Origin: Kiritimatiellia bacterium
GTDB lineage: Bacteria > Verrucomicrobiota > Kiritimatiellia > CAIQIC01 > Lenti-01
NCBI GenBank assembly: GCA_017527155.1
Contig: JAFXQI010000089.1
Location: 1 to 43,320 of the forward strand
DNA: 43,320 bases
Direction of reading: 5' to 3'
Both the position numbers and the translations under genes were made by a program. Under the pieces are notes generated by a model. The model was not told the DNA's origin, did not search any database, and saw only the letters and a list, made by a program, of their open reading frames with translations. Below are positions 24,162 to 31,760 of the stretch, piece by piece. The number at the start of each line of letters is the position of its first letter. Position 1 is the stretch's first letter.

Positions 24162-25325
24162 TCAGGGGTGCGCGGGGGGCCAGCGCTTGGAGACGTAGTT
24201 GACGAGGTCGGGGCCGAGCATTTCGACGGTTTGGTTGCCGACGCGGACGTAGAAGCGTTTGTCGATGTAGACGGGTTCTTCGCCGGGACGGACTTTGACC
24301 ATGCAGACGTCGTGGTCTTTGGCGCGGCGGCGCTGGATGGTGTAGAAGAGGATCGGGTTCTTGGTGGAAAGGCGCGAGCGGAGGCGGTTGTTAAGGTAGA
24401 GGGCGTAGCCGTCCCAGTTGGATTTGCCGCGGTCGACCTGCGGGTATTCGTCTTCGATGCCGCGGACGGTGCCGTCGTCGCGCACGCCGACGAGCAGGGT
24501 GCCGCCGGTGGGGGAGTTCATGAAGCCGGCGACGGAGCGGAAGATGCCGAAGGCGCCTTCGGGGAGGCAGTCCTTGGCGCCGCCGCCGGGCTTCTGGGGG
24601 GGCTTGAGGGTGCGTTCCTTGAATTCGACTTCGCGGGATTCGCCGCCGGCGACCAGGGCCATGAGTTCGGGGTCGGCCGCGAAGGCGGTGTATTCCTTGA
24701 GGCCGGTGCGGGTGAATTCTTCGCCGGGGGCGTTGAAGAGTTTGAAGAGGGGATAGGGGTCTTCGTCGCGGTCGAGGAGGAGGGCGACGAAGGTGAAGCG
24801 GTCGGCCAGGGCGGCGGCCGCCGCGCGGAGGCGTTCGGCGGTGGCCCCGCGGAAGGCGTCGCGCGCGAAGTCGCGCGCCCGCAGGAGGTCGCCCCGGGCG
24901 GGGTGGGGACCGCCGCGGACGAGGGCTTCGTAGAGGGCGCGGTCCTTGCGGGGGACGATGAGTTTGAGGGCGTCGTGGCCGTCGGGGCGGGTGTTGAGGA
25001 AGTGGGTGGAGGTGATTTCGCCGGCCAGGGCGGGGTCGGCGCCGGCGGCGGCTTCGTCGCGCAGGGCCAGCAGGATGGCGTGGAGGGTCATGATGCGGTG
25101 GGTGCCGTCGATGAGCAGCCGCTTGGCGCAGCCGTCGGGCGCGGGGGCGAGGTCCATCGCGACGGCGGCCCCGAGGAAGCAGCCGGCGGGCGGGTCGCGG
25201 AAGAGCGCGGCGATGTAGCCGGCGGTGCGCTCGCGCTTCCAGGAGTAGGGGCGCTGGAAGGACGGGGAGACGTATTTGACGCCGGGGGCGAAGAAGTCGC
25301 GCAGGGGAATTTCCTTGGCGTTCAT
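24162..25325 (-). CDS. DUF262 (GmrS-like) domain fused to a Schlafen AlbA_2 domain: candidate defence protein
   Basis: 387 aa. Residues ~1-225 are DUF262-like: SFQRPYSWKRE at 22-32, LIDGTHRIMTLHAI at 71-84 in the place of the usual DGQQRLTTL, and PLFKLFNAPGEEFTRTGLKEYT at 192-213 in the place of the FxxLNxxGxxLxxxE motif. Residues ~228-387 are an AlbA_2/Schlafen-type nucleotide- or nucleic-acid-binding domain: GESREVEFKE, FMNSPTGGTLLVGVRDDGTVRGIEDEY, and RFYVRVGNQT. DUF262 proteins such as GmrSD and SspE hydrolyse nucleotides and drive restriction-type effectors; AlbA_2 domains occur in Schlafen RNases and regulators. The DGQQR Gln pair is replaced by Thr-His. Its start codon has CGAAAGGCTGACCCGCC upstream, a weak ribosome-binding site. 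It lies alone between repeats downstream of malF. Confidence 0.8.
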   Translation of the reverse strand: MNAKEIPLRDFFAPGVKYVSPSFQRPYSWKRERTAGYIAALFRDPPAGCFLGAAVAMDLAPAPDGCAKRLLIDGTHRIMTLHAILLALRDEAAAGADPALAGEITSTHFLNTRPDGHDALKLIVPRKDRALYEALVRGGPHPARGDLLRARDFARDAFRGATAERLRAAAAALADRFTFVALLLDRDEDPYPLFKLFNAPGEEFTRTGLKEYTAFAADPELMALVAGGESREVEFKERTLKPPQKPGGGAKDCLPEGAFGIFRSVAGFMNSPTGGTLLVGVRDDGTVRGIEDEYPQVDRGKSNWDGYALYLNNRLRSRLSTKNPILFYTIQRRRAKDHDVCMVKVRPGEEPVYIDKRFYVRVGNQTVEMLGPDLVNYVSKRWPPAHP

Positions 25326-25356
25326 GGCGGGTCAGCCTTTCGCGGGGGACGGAATG

Positions 25357-25480
25357 GGAAAACAACTCGGGACAACTCTTTTGAAAATCGACAAGGCGGG
25401 CAAACAACGGAGCCCTTCGGGCTCTCCCGCCCGCATCCCATTTGTTTTCGATTGTTTTTGAGTTGTTTGAGTTGTTTTCA
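25357..25480. repeat. About 124-bp imperfect palindrome between malF and the DUF262 gene
   Basis: The left end reads GAAAACAACTC...ACAACTC and the right end is its inverse, GAGTTGT..GAGTTGTTTTC. Inside are the inverted pairs AATCGA/TCGATT, GCGGGC/GCCCGC and a central GAGCCC-TTC-GGGCTC hairpin. Transcription of both flanking genes is leftward, so this would be a long nested RNA hairpin between them. It may be a terminator/processing site or a miniature palindromic element. Confidence 0.7.
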
Positions 25481-25499
25481 GAATGGGTTTCCCTTTCGG

Positions 25500-27029
25500 T
25501 CAGCCTCTTGCGGGGGCCTTGGTCTTGGCGCTGAAGCGGAGCTGCTGCCAGGCGAGGAGCGCCACGACGATGAACAGCAGCGTCGCGACGGCGCTCGCGA
25601 AGCCGAAGCGCGCGGCGCTGTCCTTGAAGGCCATGCGGAAGGTGTAGCTGACGAGGAGGTCGGTGGAGCCGGCGACGGTGGCGGAGCCCGGGATGTCGGG
25701 TTTGCCGCCGGTGAGCAGGTAGATGAGGGAGAAGTTGTTGAAGTTGAACGCGAAGCTCGCGATCAGCAGCGGGAAGAGCGGCGGGAAAATCTGCGGGAGG
25801 GTGATGCGGTAGAAGTTGGTCCAGGGGCCGGCGCCGTCGATGGCGGTCGCTTCGTAGAGGTCGTCGGGGACGGCCTGGAGCATGCCGGAGGAGATGATCA
25901 GCATGTAGGGGTAGCCGAGCCAGGTGTTGACGATGAGGATCATCAGCCGCGCCATCCACGGGTCGGTGAACCAGTGCGGCGAGAGGCCGAAGGCCGACAG
26001 CAGCGCGTTGATCTCGCCGAAGTTTTCGTTGAACAGGCCGCGGAACACCAGGATGGGGATGAAGGCCGGGATGGCGTAGGGCAGGATGAGGAGGGTGCGG
26101 TAGATGGCGCGCCCGCGCAGGGCCTTCCACTGGAGCAGGCACGCGAGCAGGACGCCCACCGCGAAGGTAATCGCCACCGACAGGAACGCGAACGCCACGT
26201 TCCACCCGAAAATCCGCAGGAAGGGGGCACGGAGCGCCGGGTCGGCGAAAAGCGAGCGGAAGTTTTCGCCGCCGACCCACACGCGCCAGCCGGGGCCGAC
26301 GGGTTCGCGGGTGGTGGCGTCGACGTAGTTGCCGAGGGCGTCGTCGGGGACCAGGAGCTGTCCGGTGACGGCGTTGGAGAGGGTGCCGTCGGGGCGCTCG
26401 CTCCAGCGCGGTAGGCGCGGGGCGAGAGCGCGGAGCGACACGGGGACGAGCGGTACCGGTTCGCCCGGCGCCGCGAAGCGGGCCTTGGCGAGCCAGGGCT
26501 GCGCCGCCACGATGTCGCGGATGCCGGCGCGCTCGCCGGAAGGGGGAGTCGTGTTCAGGCCGAGGGGGATGGGCGTGCCGGACGCGGCCTCCTCTTCGGT
26601 GAAGGGACGCGAGACGAGGCGGTTGCGGCCGAACTCGGCGCGGTCGAGGGGGACGACCAGCTGCCATCGGCCCTCGTCGGCGGCGTGGAGGCGGAAGGGG
26701 AGGTAGGTGCCGTCGGCCTCGTAGGTGTCCTGGGCGAACCAGGCGCGCACGCGGCCGCGGTCGAGCAGGTGGGTGCCGGAGAAGTTGGTGAAGGCGATGT
26801 ACACCGTGTAGAGCAGCGGCATCAGCACGAACACCGCGAAGGTCGCCAGCCCGGGCAGCAGGTAGCGGGCCGCGCGCGTGCGGCGCGAGTTGTACACCCA
26901 CGCCGCGAAGAGCGCGGCCGCCGCGAACGCCGCGCCGAGCACCGGCGCGCCGCCGAGGGCCATTCGCCCCGCGAGGGCGAGCGCGAGCAGGACGACGATG
27001 AGCCAGACGGAACGGGAAAAGAACTTCAT
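25500..27029 (-). CDS. malF: Maltose-type ABC transporter permease, MalF
   Basis: 509 aa, matching MalF length. Two N-terminal hydrophobic segments, then PGLATFAVFVLMPLLYTVYIAFTNFS, a long periplasmic P2-type loop (residues ~85-260), and a C-terminal permease core with the coupling-helix motif EATAIDGAGPWTNFYRITLP that contacts the ATPase. It would carry maltose/maltodextrin or a related oligosaccharide through the inner membrane with MalG and MalK. The start overlaps the malE stop by 4 bp. Unusually no malG follows; the next gene downstream is the DUF262-AlbA_2 fusion, beyond a long palindrome. Confidence 0.93.
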   Translation of the reverse strand: MKFFSRSVWLIVVLLALALAGRMALGGAPVLGAAFAAAALFAAWVYNSRRTRAARYLLPGLATFAVFVLMPLLYTVYIAFTNFSGTHLLDRGRVRAWFAQDTYEADGTYLPFRLHAADEGRWQLVVPLDRAEFGRNRLVSRPFTEEEAASGTPIPLGLNTTPPSGERAGIRDIVAAQPWLAKARFAAPGEPVPLVPVSLRALAPRLPRWSERPDGTLSNAVTGQLLVPDDALGNYVDATTREPVGPGWRVWVGGENFRSLFADPALRAPFLRIFGWNVAFAFLSVAITFAVGVLLACLLQWKALRGRAIYRTLLILPYAIPAFIPILVFRGLFNENFGEINALLSAFGLSPHWFTDPWMARLMILIVNTWLGYPYMLIISSGMLQAVPDDLYEATAIDGAGPWTNFYRITLPQIFPPLFPLLIASFAFNFNNFSLIYLLTGGKPDIPGSATVAGSTDLLVSYTFRMAFKDSAARFGFASAVATLLFIVVALLAWQQLRFSAKTKAPARG

Positions 27030-28216
27030 GGCGCGGCCCTCCGGATGCGTGCGGCGGCGTGGTCGAGGGCGGACTGCGGGTCCTCCTGTCCGGCGGTCAC
27101 GTTGGAGAGGGTGGACTCCATCGCGCTCCAGAAGGCGCCCATCTGCGGGATGTTCGGCATCAGCATGCCGGCTTCCACGTTCCGCATCGCGCCCGCGATG
27201 AGCGGGTCGGCGGAGAGTTCCTCGGCGTAGGCCTTGAGGGCGGGGACGCCGAGGGCGACGTGGCGGTTCATCGCAGCCAGGCCTTCGGGCGTGACGAGGT
27301 AGTGTTCGAGGAATTCCTGCGCGAGTTCGAGGTCGGGGCTGGAGCGGTTGTACATCGCGCCGACGATCCCCACGAACGGGCGCGCGGGCTTGCCGTGGAT
27401 GCCCGGGATCGTCGCGACGCCGAAGTCGATCCCGCTCTTGCGCAGGTTCGCCCACGCGAAGGGGCCCGAGATGAACATCGCCAGCCGCCCCGTCGCCATG
27501 CGCTCCTCCGCGATGGAGTAGCTCAGGGCCGACGGCATCGTGCCGTTCCCGATGAGGCCGCGGATGGCGGAGAGCGCTTCGACGGCGCCCGGGGCGTTGA
27601 CGCCGATGTCGCGGACGTCGTAGTCGCCGGCGGCGTCGCGGCCGAAGACGTAGCCGCCGTCGGAGGCGAGGATGCCGAAGGTGAAGTAGCTGTTGTTGTA
27701 GTCCCACATGATGGGGGAGGCGTTCTTCGCGGCGAGGGGCTTGGCGAGGGCCGCGCAATCGGCGAGGTCGGCGGGGATTTCGCCGGGGGAGATGAGGGCC
27801 TTGTTGTAGATCAGGCCGGTGACCTCCATCGCGATGGGATAGCCCCAGAGGCGGCCGCGGTGGGTGAAGCCCTCCCAGGCCTTCGGGTAGATGCGGTTGG
27901 TGAAGGCCGGATCGGGGTCGATCGGCAGCAGCAGCCCCGCGTCCGCCCACTCGCCGAGGCGGTCGTGCGCCCAGATCAGGATGTCGGGCCCGCGGCCGCT
28001 CTTCGCGGCGTTGAAGAACTTGTCGGGCACGCCGTCGGGATGCTCCACGACCACGGGCACGCCCGTGTTCTCCGTGAAGACCTTCCCGATCTCCTCGATG
28101 CCCTGGTACCCCTTGTCGCCGTTGATCCAGATGCGGAGGAGGCCTTCCTCGTCCGCCCGGACCCGCGGCGCGGCCGCCAGCAGCACGGCGGCGGCTACGG
28201 CCCAAAACGATTGCAT
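27026..28216 (-). CDS. malE: Maltose/maltodextrin-type ABC transporter substrate-binding protein, MalE
   Basis: 396 aa from ATG 28216: signal peptide MQSFWAVAAAVLLAAAPRVRA then DEEGLLRIWINGDKGYQGIEEIGKVFTENTG, the classical MalE start. Further motifs: GPDILIWAHDRLGEWADAGLL, PIAMEVTGLIYNK, AMFISGPFAWANL, and the C-terminal MPNIPQMGAFWSAMESTL. ATG 28243 is also in frame and would add an Arg-containing n-region, but it overlaps the -10 (TAGGAT) of a promoter-like pair, so a transcript from it would exclude that codon. Periplasmic ligand capture for MalF. It overlaps malF by 4 bp. Confidence 0.9.
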   Translation of the reverse strand: MQSFWAVAAAVLLAAAPRVRADEEGLLRIWINGDKGYQGIEEIGKVFTENTGVPVVVEHPDGVPDKFFNAAKSGRGPDILIWAHDRLGEWADAGLLLPIDPDPAFTNRIYPKAWEGFTHRGRLWGYPIAMEVTGLIYNKALISPGEIPADLADCAALAKPLAAKNASPIMWDYNNSYFTFGILASDGGYVFGRDAAGDYDVRDIGVNAPGAVEALSAIRGLIGNGTMPSALSYSIAEERMATGRLAMFISGPFAWANLRKSGIDFGVATIPGIHGKPARPFVGIVGAMYNRSSPDLELAQEFLEHYLVTPEGLAAMNRHVALGVPALKAYAEELSADPLIAGAMRNVEAGMLMPNIPQMGAFWSAMESTLSNVTAGQEDPQSALDHAAARIRRAAP

Positions 28217-28241
28217 GGTTCGCGGTGTGTTCACGGGACGC

Positions 28242-28270
28242 ATCCTAGCGTTGCCGGGCGGCGGCGGCAA
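28242..28270 (-). promoter_or_regulatory. Promoter of malE-malF
   Basis: Minus-strand TTGCCG (28270-28265), 17-bp spacer, TAGGAT (28247-28242). Predicted start near 28235 with a short leader to ATG 28216. Nearby the DNA holds GC palindromes but no obvious MalT or LacI-type operator. Confidence 0.5.
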
Positions 28271-28480
28271 ACGAAAAAGGGAGGGGAGGACGTGGCGATC
28301 CCGCCGTCGGCGGGGGGGCGCCCATCGTGGGATGGGTTGTTCCCCGCGCGTCCGTGCCCGTGAGGCGCCAGCCCGGGAGAATCCATCCGCCACCCGACGG
28401 CGGGGCGCCGTCGCTACGCCGCGCGGGCCGGTCTCGTGCCTGTCCTGCGTATCCACGGGGTTCATGCCAATGGATTTTGC

Positions 28481-28509
28481 TTGCCATGGAGGGGGCGGGG
28501 GGATAGGGT
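28481..28509 (+). promoter_or_regulatory. Promoter of tRNA-Arg
   Basis: TTGCCA (28481-28486), 17-bp spacer, TAGGGT (28504-28509), with a predicted start about 11 nt before the tRNA 5' end. Confidence 0.55.
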
Positions 28510-28526
28510 GGACAGCGTTTTGAGAG

Positions 28527-28603
28527 GTGCCTGTAGCTCAATTGGACAGAGCGTTAGCCTCCGGAGCTAAAGGTTGTGGGTTCGACCCCCGCCAGGCACA
28601 CCA
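28527..28603 (+). tRNA. tRNA-Arg (CCG)
   Basis: 77 nt with encoded CCA. Acceptor GTGCCTG pairs with CAGGCAC, discriminator A. Anticodon arm TTAGC-CTCCGGA-GCTAA gives anticodon CCG, for Arg CGG codons. The T-arm has TTCGA. No repeat of its 3' end was seen downstream, so it is not occupied by an element. Confidence 0.96.
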
Positions 28604-28787
28604 TCCTCCCCCAACGGGCTTTTCTCCACGGGTTTTCCACGCCCGCTTTGCCGTTTTCCGCCTTTGGGCAACACTGCACTTGCGATTTTCCCCCGCTCGC
28701 TCCGCGGGGCCGCTCCAGGCGGGCGGGAATGGGGCTTGAAGTGTGTCCGGTACTTGCCACGATGGGGGCAACCAAAGGAGGAAAAGC

Positions 28788-29264
28788 ATGGACCCCATCG
28801 GATTGACCCCAATCGGAACCATCGAAAACGGAAAGGACGGACCGGAAATCGTTCTCGCTCCGGCGTACCGGGCCGGGCTGGAAGGGCTCTCCGCCCACGG
28901 CCACGTGCTGGTGCTCTGGTGGATGGACCGGTGCGACAACCCGCGCGACCGGAACACGCTCGCGGCGGCGAAGCCGTACCGGAAGGGGCCGGAGCGGCTC
29001 GGCGTCTTCGCGATGCGTTCGCCGGAGCGGCCGAACCCCATCGCCGTCTCCACCGCCGCCATCGCGTACGTGGACGAAGCGGCGGGGACGGTCGGGCTGC
29101 ACTGGATCGACGCGTTCCCGGGCAGCGCGGTCCTCGATCTCAAACCCTACACGCCCGGCATCGACCGCATCGGGCGCCCCTCGGTCCCGGCCTGGTGCCG
29201 CCACTGGCCGGGGTCCTTCGAGGAAAGCGCGGACTTCGACTGGGCGGCGGAGTTCAACTTCTGA
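28788..29264 (+). CDS. trmO: tRNA (N6-threonylcarbamoyladenosine37-N6)-methyltransferase-type TrmO/TsaA protein
   Basis: 158 aa with a strong AAAGGAGG 7 bases before ATG 28788. UPF0066/TsaA family motifs: TPIGTIENGKDGPEIVL, HGHVLVLWWMDRC, GVFAMRSPERPNPIAVS (the family's GVFATRSPxRPNPIGLS) and IDAFPGSAVLDLKPYTP. TrmO uses SAM to methylate t6A37 in certain tRNAs. It lies just downstream of a tRNA gene and 11 bp before a GNAT gene, with which it may be co-transcribed. Confidence 0.9.
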   Translation: MDPIGLTPIGTIENGKDGPEIVLAPAYRAGLEGLSAHGHVLVLWWMDRCDNPRDRNTLAAAKPYRKGPERLGVFAMRSPERPNPIAVSTAAIAYVDEAAGTVGLHWIDAFPGSAVLDLKPYTPGIDRIGRPSVPAWCRHWPGSFEESADFDWAAEFNF

Positions 29265-29275
29265 GGAGGCGGACG

Positions 29276-29983
29276 ATGGCATTGGCCGATTACATCGCGG
29301 AAAAGCCCGTGGTCGACACGGCGCGCCTGCGGCTCCGTCCGCTGCGACCGGACGACGTTCCCGCGCTGGAGGAATGGATGGCGGACAAGGCCCTCTACGC
29401 CTACTGGGGCAAGGGGCCGGGCAAGACGGACAAGCAACCCGCGCTGCTTTTCGCGAGGCCCGCGAAGCCGTCGAAGAGCTTCCATCTGGGCATCGAGGAG
29501 AAAGCGGCCGGGAAGGTCGTCGGCGATCTGTGGGTGTACCGGATCGAAAACGACCGGACGGCCACCGTCGCCATCCGCCTCGCCCCGTCCCGGCAAGGCC
29601 GGGGATTCGGGACGGAAGCGCTCTCGGCGATGACCCGCTTCTGCTTCGCTTGCACGGAGCTCCGCCATCTCCGGGCGGAGGTGGACGTCCGCAACGCCGC
29701 CTCCCGGCGCATGCTGGAGAAATGCGGTTACCGCCGGGAAGGCCCCGTCCGCCACGGCAAGATGGTCAGCGTCCGGTGCGACTTCTGCGTGTACGGCATC
29801 CGTTCCGGAACGGCGACGTGCGCGATGGAGTATGGGGTCAGGGATTGGCTTGCAGGGAGATTCGCCGCATGGTATGGTCGGGGCATCATGCGAAGTGGTG
29901 CGACGAAACTGGAACGGAACGGACGCAATGGGCGAGGGGGAGCGGTCCGCCCGCCTCCGTCCCCGTGCCCGGACGAACCGTGA
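29276..29983 (+). CDS. GNAT-family (RimJ/RimL-type) N-acetyltransferase with an odd C-terminal extension
   Basis: 235 aa; GAGGAGG precedes ATG 29276. Residues ~10-180 are a RimJ-like GNAT: RLRLRPLRPDDVPALEEWM, then FHLGIEEKAAGKVVGDLWVYR, the acetyl-CoA loop PSRQGRGFGTEAL, and NAASRRMLEKCGYRREG. After about residue 180 the frame runs on for some 55 residues of low-complexity sequence (ending GGAVRPPPSPCPDEP), which overlies a promoter-like pair for the next gene. The extension is therefore suspect: the ancestral stop was probably lost or frame-shifted near 29810. Acceptor substrate unknown. Confidence 0.85.
   Translation: MALADYIAEKPVVDTARLRLRPLRPDDVPALEEWMADKALYAYWGKGPGKTDKQPALLFARPAKPSKSFHLGIEEKAAGKVVGDLWVYRIENDRTATVAIRLAPSRQGRGFGTEALSAMTRFCFACTELRHLRAEVDVRNAASRRMLEKCGYRREGPVRHGKMVSVRCDFCVYGIRSGTATCAMEYGVRDWLAGRFAAWYGRGIMRSGATKLERNGRNGRGGAVRPPPSPCPDEP
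29850..29878 (+). promoter_or_regulatory. Promoter of the ABC-F gene (inside the GNAT 3' extension)
   Basis: TTGCAG (29850-29855), 17-bp spacer, TATGGT (29873-29878). The predicted start near 29885 gives a ~109-nt leader before ATG 29994. Confidence 0.5.
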
Positions 29984-29993
29984 TGGACCTGCG

Positions 29994-31523
29994 ATGGCCG
30001 ACATCCTCCGATTCGAAACCGTCTCCTACGCCTGGCCCGGCATGGTCGCCCCGCTGCTGGAAGGCCTGAGCGTGCAGTTCGACCGCGGCTGGACGGGCAT
30101 CGTCGGCGCGAACGGCTGCGGGAAGACGACGCTCCTGCGCCTCGCCTCCGGCGAAATCGCCCCGGCCGACGGTACCGTCGCGCGGCCCGCCTCCTGCCTC
30201 TACGTCGTCCAGCGCACCGACGATCCGCCCGAGGGCATGGGGGCCTTCTTCGCGTCCGACGACGCGTCCGCCTGGCAGGTCCGCGCCGACCTCGACATCG
30301 GCGACGACTGGGACGCCCGCTGGGATACGCTCTCCCACGGCGAACGCAAGCGCCTGCAGATCGCCATCGCCCTCTGGCGCGCGCCCGGGCTGCTGGCGCT
30401 CGACGAGCCGACGAACCACCTCGACGCCGCGGCCCGCGACACGCTCCTTGCCGCCCTCCACCGCTACCGCGGCACCGGCCTGCTCGTCAGCCACGACCGC
30501 GCGCTCCTCGACGAGCTGTGCGGGCAGTGCCTCTTCATGACGCCCCCGACCGCGGTGCTCCGTCCCGGCGGCGTCACCCAGGGCATGGAACAGGACCGCC
30601 GCGAACAGACCGCCGCCCGCGCGCGGGACGATGCCGCGAAGCACGCCGCCGCCCGCCTCCGGGCCGCCGCCCAGGAGCGCCGCGAGGAAGGCGAACGCAT
30701 GGCCGCCCGCACCCAGGCCCTGACCCGCAATGCCAAACGCAACCCCCACGACCACGACGGCAAGGAGGTCCGCCGTCTCGCCAAGCTGACCGGCAAGGAC
30801 GCCTGGGCCGGCAAGCAGTCGGCGGCCCTCGCCAAGCGCGCGGCCAAGGCCCAGTCCTCCCGGGCCTCCATCTCCGTGCGCAAGGAATACGCGACGGGCT
30901 TCTGGCTCGACGATGCCGACGTATCCCGCCGCAACGCCCTCCTGCGCATCCCCGCGGGCGAGCTGCCCCTCTCGCCCGGACGCCGTCTCGCCTACCCGGC
31001 GCTCGACATCGCGCCCACCGACCGCATCGCGCTCACCGGCCCCAACGGCGCCGGAAAAAGCACCCTCCTGCGCGCCATCCTGCCGCACCTGAACGTGCCG
31101 GCCGAGCACCTCATCCACATCCCGCAGGAAATCACCGCCGCCGAATCCGTACGGATCCTGGCCGACGCCAAGCGCCTGCCCGAAGCGGTCCTCGGCGACG
31201 TCATGCGCCGCTACTCGCGGCTCGGCTCGCGTCCCGGCCGCCTCCTCGAATCCGCGCAGCCTTCCCCCGGCGAAATCCGCAAGCTGCTGCTCGCGCTCGG
31301 CATCGCGCGCGGCCCGCACCTGATCGTGATGGACGAACCGACGAACCACCTCGACCTGCCCGGCATCCTCTGCCTGGAGGACGCCCTCGCGGCGGCTCCC
31401 TGCGCGATGCTCCTCGTCAGCCACGACGACCGCTTCCTCGCCCGTCTCGCCCGCAAGCGCTGGCACATCGCCGAGACCACCCCCTCCCTCTGCACCCTCG
31501 CCGTCCGCCACGACTATCCCTGA
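29994..31523 (+). CDS. ABC-F family ATPase (ribosome-associated translation/resistance factor)
   Basis: 509 aa with two ABC domains and no membrane segment. Domain 1: Walker A GANGCGKTT, signature LSHGERKRL, Walker B LLALDEPTNHLD, and SHDRALLD. A basic coiled linker (~200-310, ARARDDAAKHAAARLRAAAQERREEGERM) then leads to domain 2: GPNGAGKST, a degenerate signature PSPGEIRKLLL, LIVMDEPTNHLD and SHDDRFL. ABC-F proteins bind the ribosomal E site. Some confer antibiotic protection, others are housekeeping. The linker is shorter than in typical resistance proteins, and the class cannot be decided from sequence. ATG 29994 fits the usual N-terminus; upstream codons of the frame are low-complexity. 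Confidence 0.92.
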   Translation: MADILRFETVSYAWPGMVAPLLEGLSVQFDRGWTGIVGANGCGKTTLLRLASGEIAPADGTVARPASCLYVVQRTDDPPEGMGAFFASDDASAWQVRADLDIGDDWDARWDTLSHGERKRLQIAIALWRAPGLLALDEPTNHLDAAARDTLLAALHRYRGTGLLVSHDRALLDELCGQCLFMTPPTAVLRPGGVTQGMEQDRREQTAARARDDAAKHAAARLRAAAQERREEGERMAARTQALTRNAKRNPHDHDGKEVRRLAKLTGKDAWAGKQSAALAKRAAKAQSSRASISVRKEYATGFWLDDADVSRRNALLRIPAGELPLSPGRRLAYPALDIAPTDRIALTGPNGAGKSTLLRAILPHLNVPAEHLIHIPQEITAAESVRILADAKRLPEAVLGDVMRRYSRLGSRPGRLLESAQPSPGEIRKLLLALGIARGPHLIVMDEPTNHLDLPGILCLEDALAAAPCAMLLVSHDDRFLARLARKRWHIAETTPSLCTLAVRHDYP

Positions 31524-31534
31524 CGGCGCGGACG

Positions 31535-31689
31535 TTTTCCAATGGTTGGAAACTTTTTTTCCAATGGTTGGAAAAATTCGGCCCGTTTTTCCAATGATTG
31601 GAAAAAAATTTCGCCGTTTTTCCAATGATTGGAAAATATTTTCGTGTTTTTTCCAATGATTGGAAAAAAGTTTTCCAATGGTTGGAAAA
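31535..31689. repeat. Array of six phased palindromes, core CCAATG(A/G)TTGG in T/A arms
   Basis: Units at 31535-31552, 31556-31576, 31586-31606, 31617-31636, 31647-31669 and 31671-31689 each read T4-6 CCAATGATTGG (or CCAATGGTTGG) A3-6. Starts of CCAAT are 22, 30, 31, 31 and 22 bp apart, close to whole helical turns and symmetric about the centre. Spacers between the inner units carry CG-containing motifs. The array lies between the ABC-F stop and the metallophosphoesterase promoter. Confidence 0.92.
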
Positions 31690-31732
31690 CGTACCGTGCG
31701 GCGGCGGATGGGGGGTGGCGGGAAGTTTTCCC

Positions 31733-31760
31733 TTGCAACGCGGGGTCGGGCGGCTATGGT
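31733..31760 (+). promoter_or_regulatory. Promoter of the metallophosphoesterase gene
   Basis: TTGCAA (31733-31738), 16-bp spacer, TATGGT (31755-31760). It lies 44 bp after the palindrome array, so a protein bound at the array could control it. The leader to GTG 31895 would be about 128 nt. Confidence 0.5.

Noticed and set aside
24144-26414. Long plus-strand ORF opposite malF and the DUF262 gene
   Set aside because: Val/Gly/Glu-rich translation typical of the antisense of GC-rich genes, crossing two real genes and a palindrome; no family motifs.
28244-28465. Longer malE start at about 28465
   Set aside because: The added 74+ residues are Arg/Pro-rich with no signal-peptide features and lie upstream of the promoter.
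28604-28787. Element integration at tRNA-Arg
   Set aside because: No repeat of the tRNA-Arg 3' end was found within the window, and the next gene is an ordinary trmO.
31535-31689. Possible CRISPR array
   Set aside because: The repeats are 18-23-bp palindromes with spacers of 1-10 bp; no unique ~30-bp spacers and no cas genes are present.
31535-31689. Idea that the CCAATG(A/G)TTGG array and the element's TTCCAAC iterons are the same site
   Set aside because: They share only TTCCAA; the array is palindromic with T after CCAA, the iterons are direct repeats with C. Distance and context also differ.
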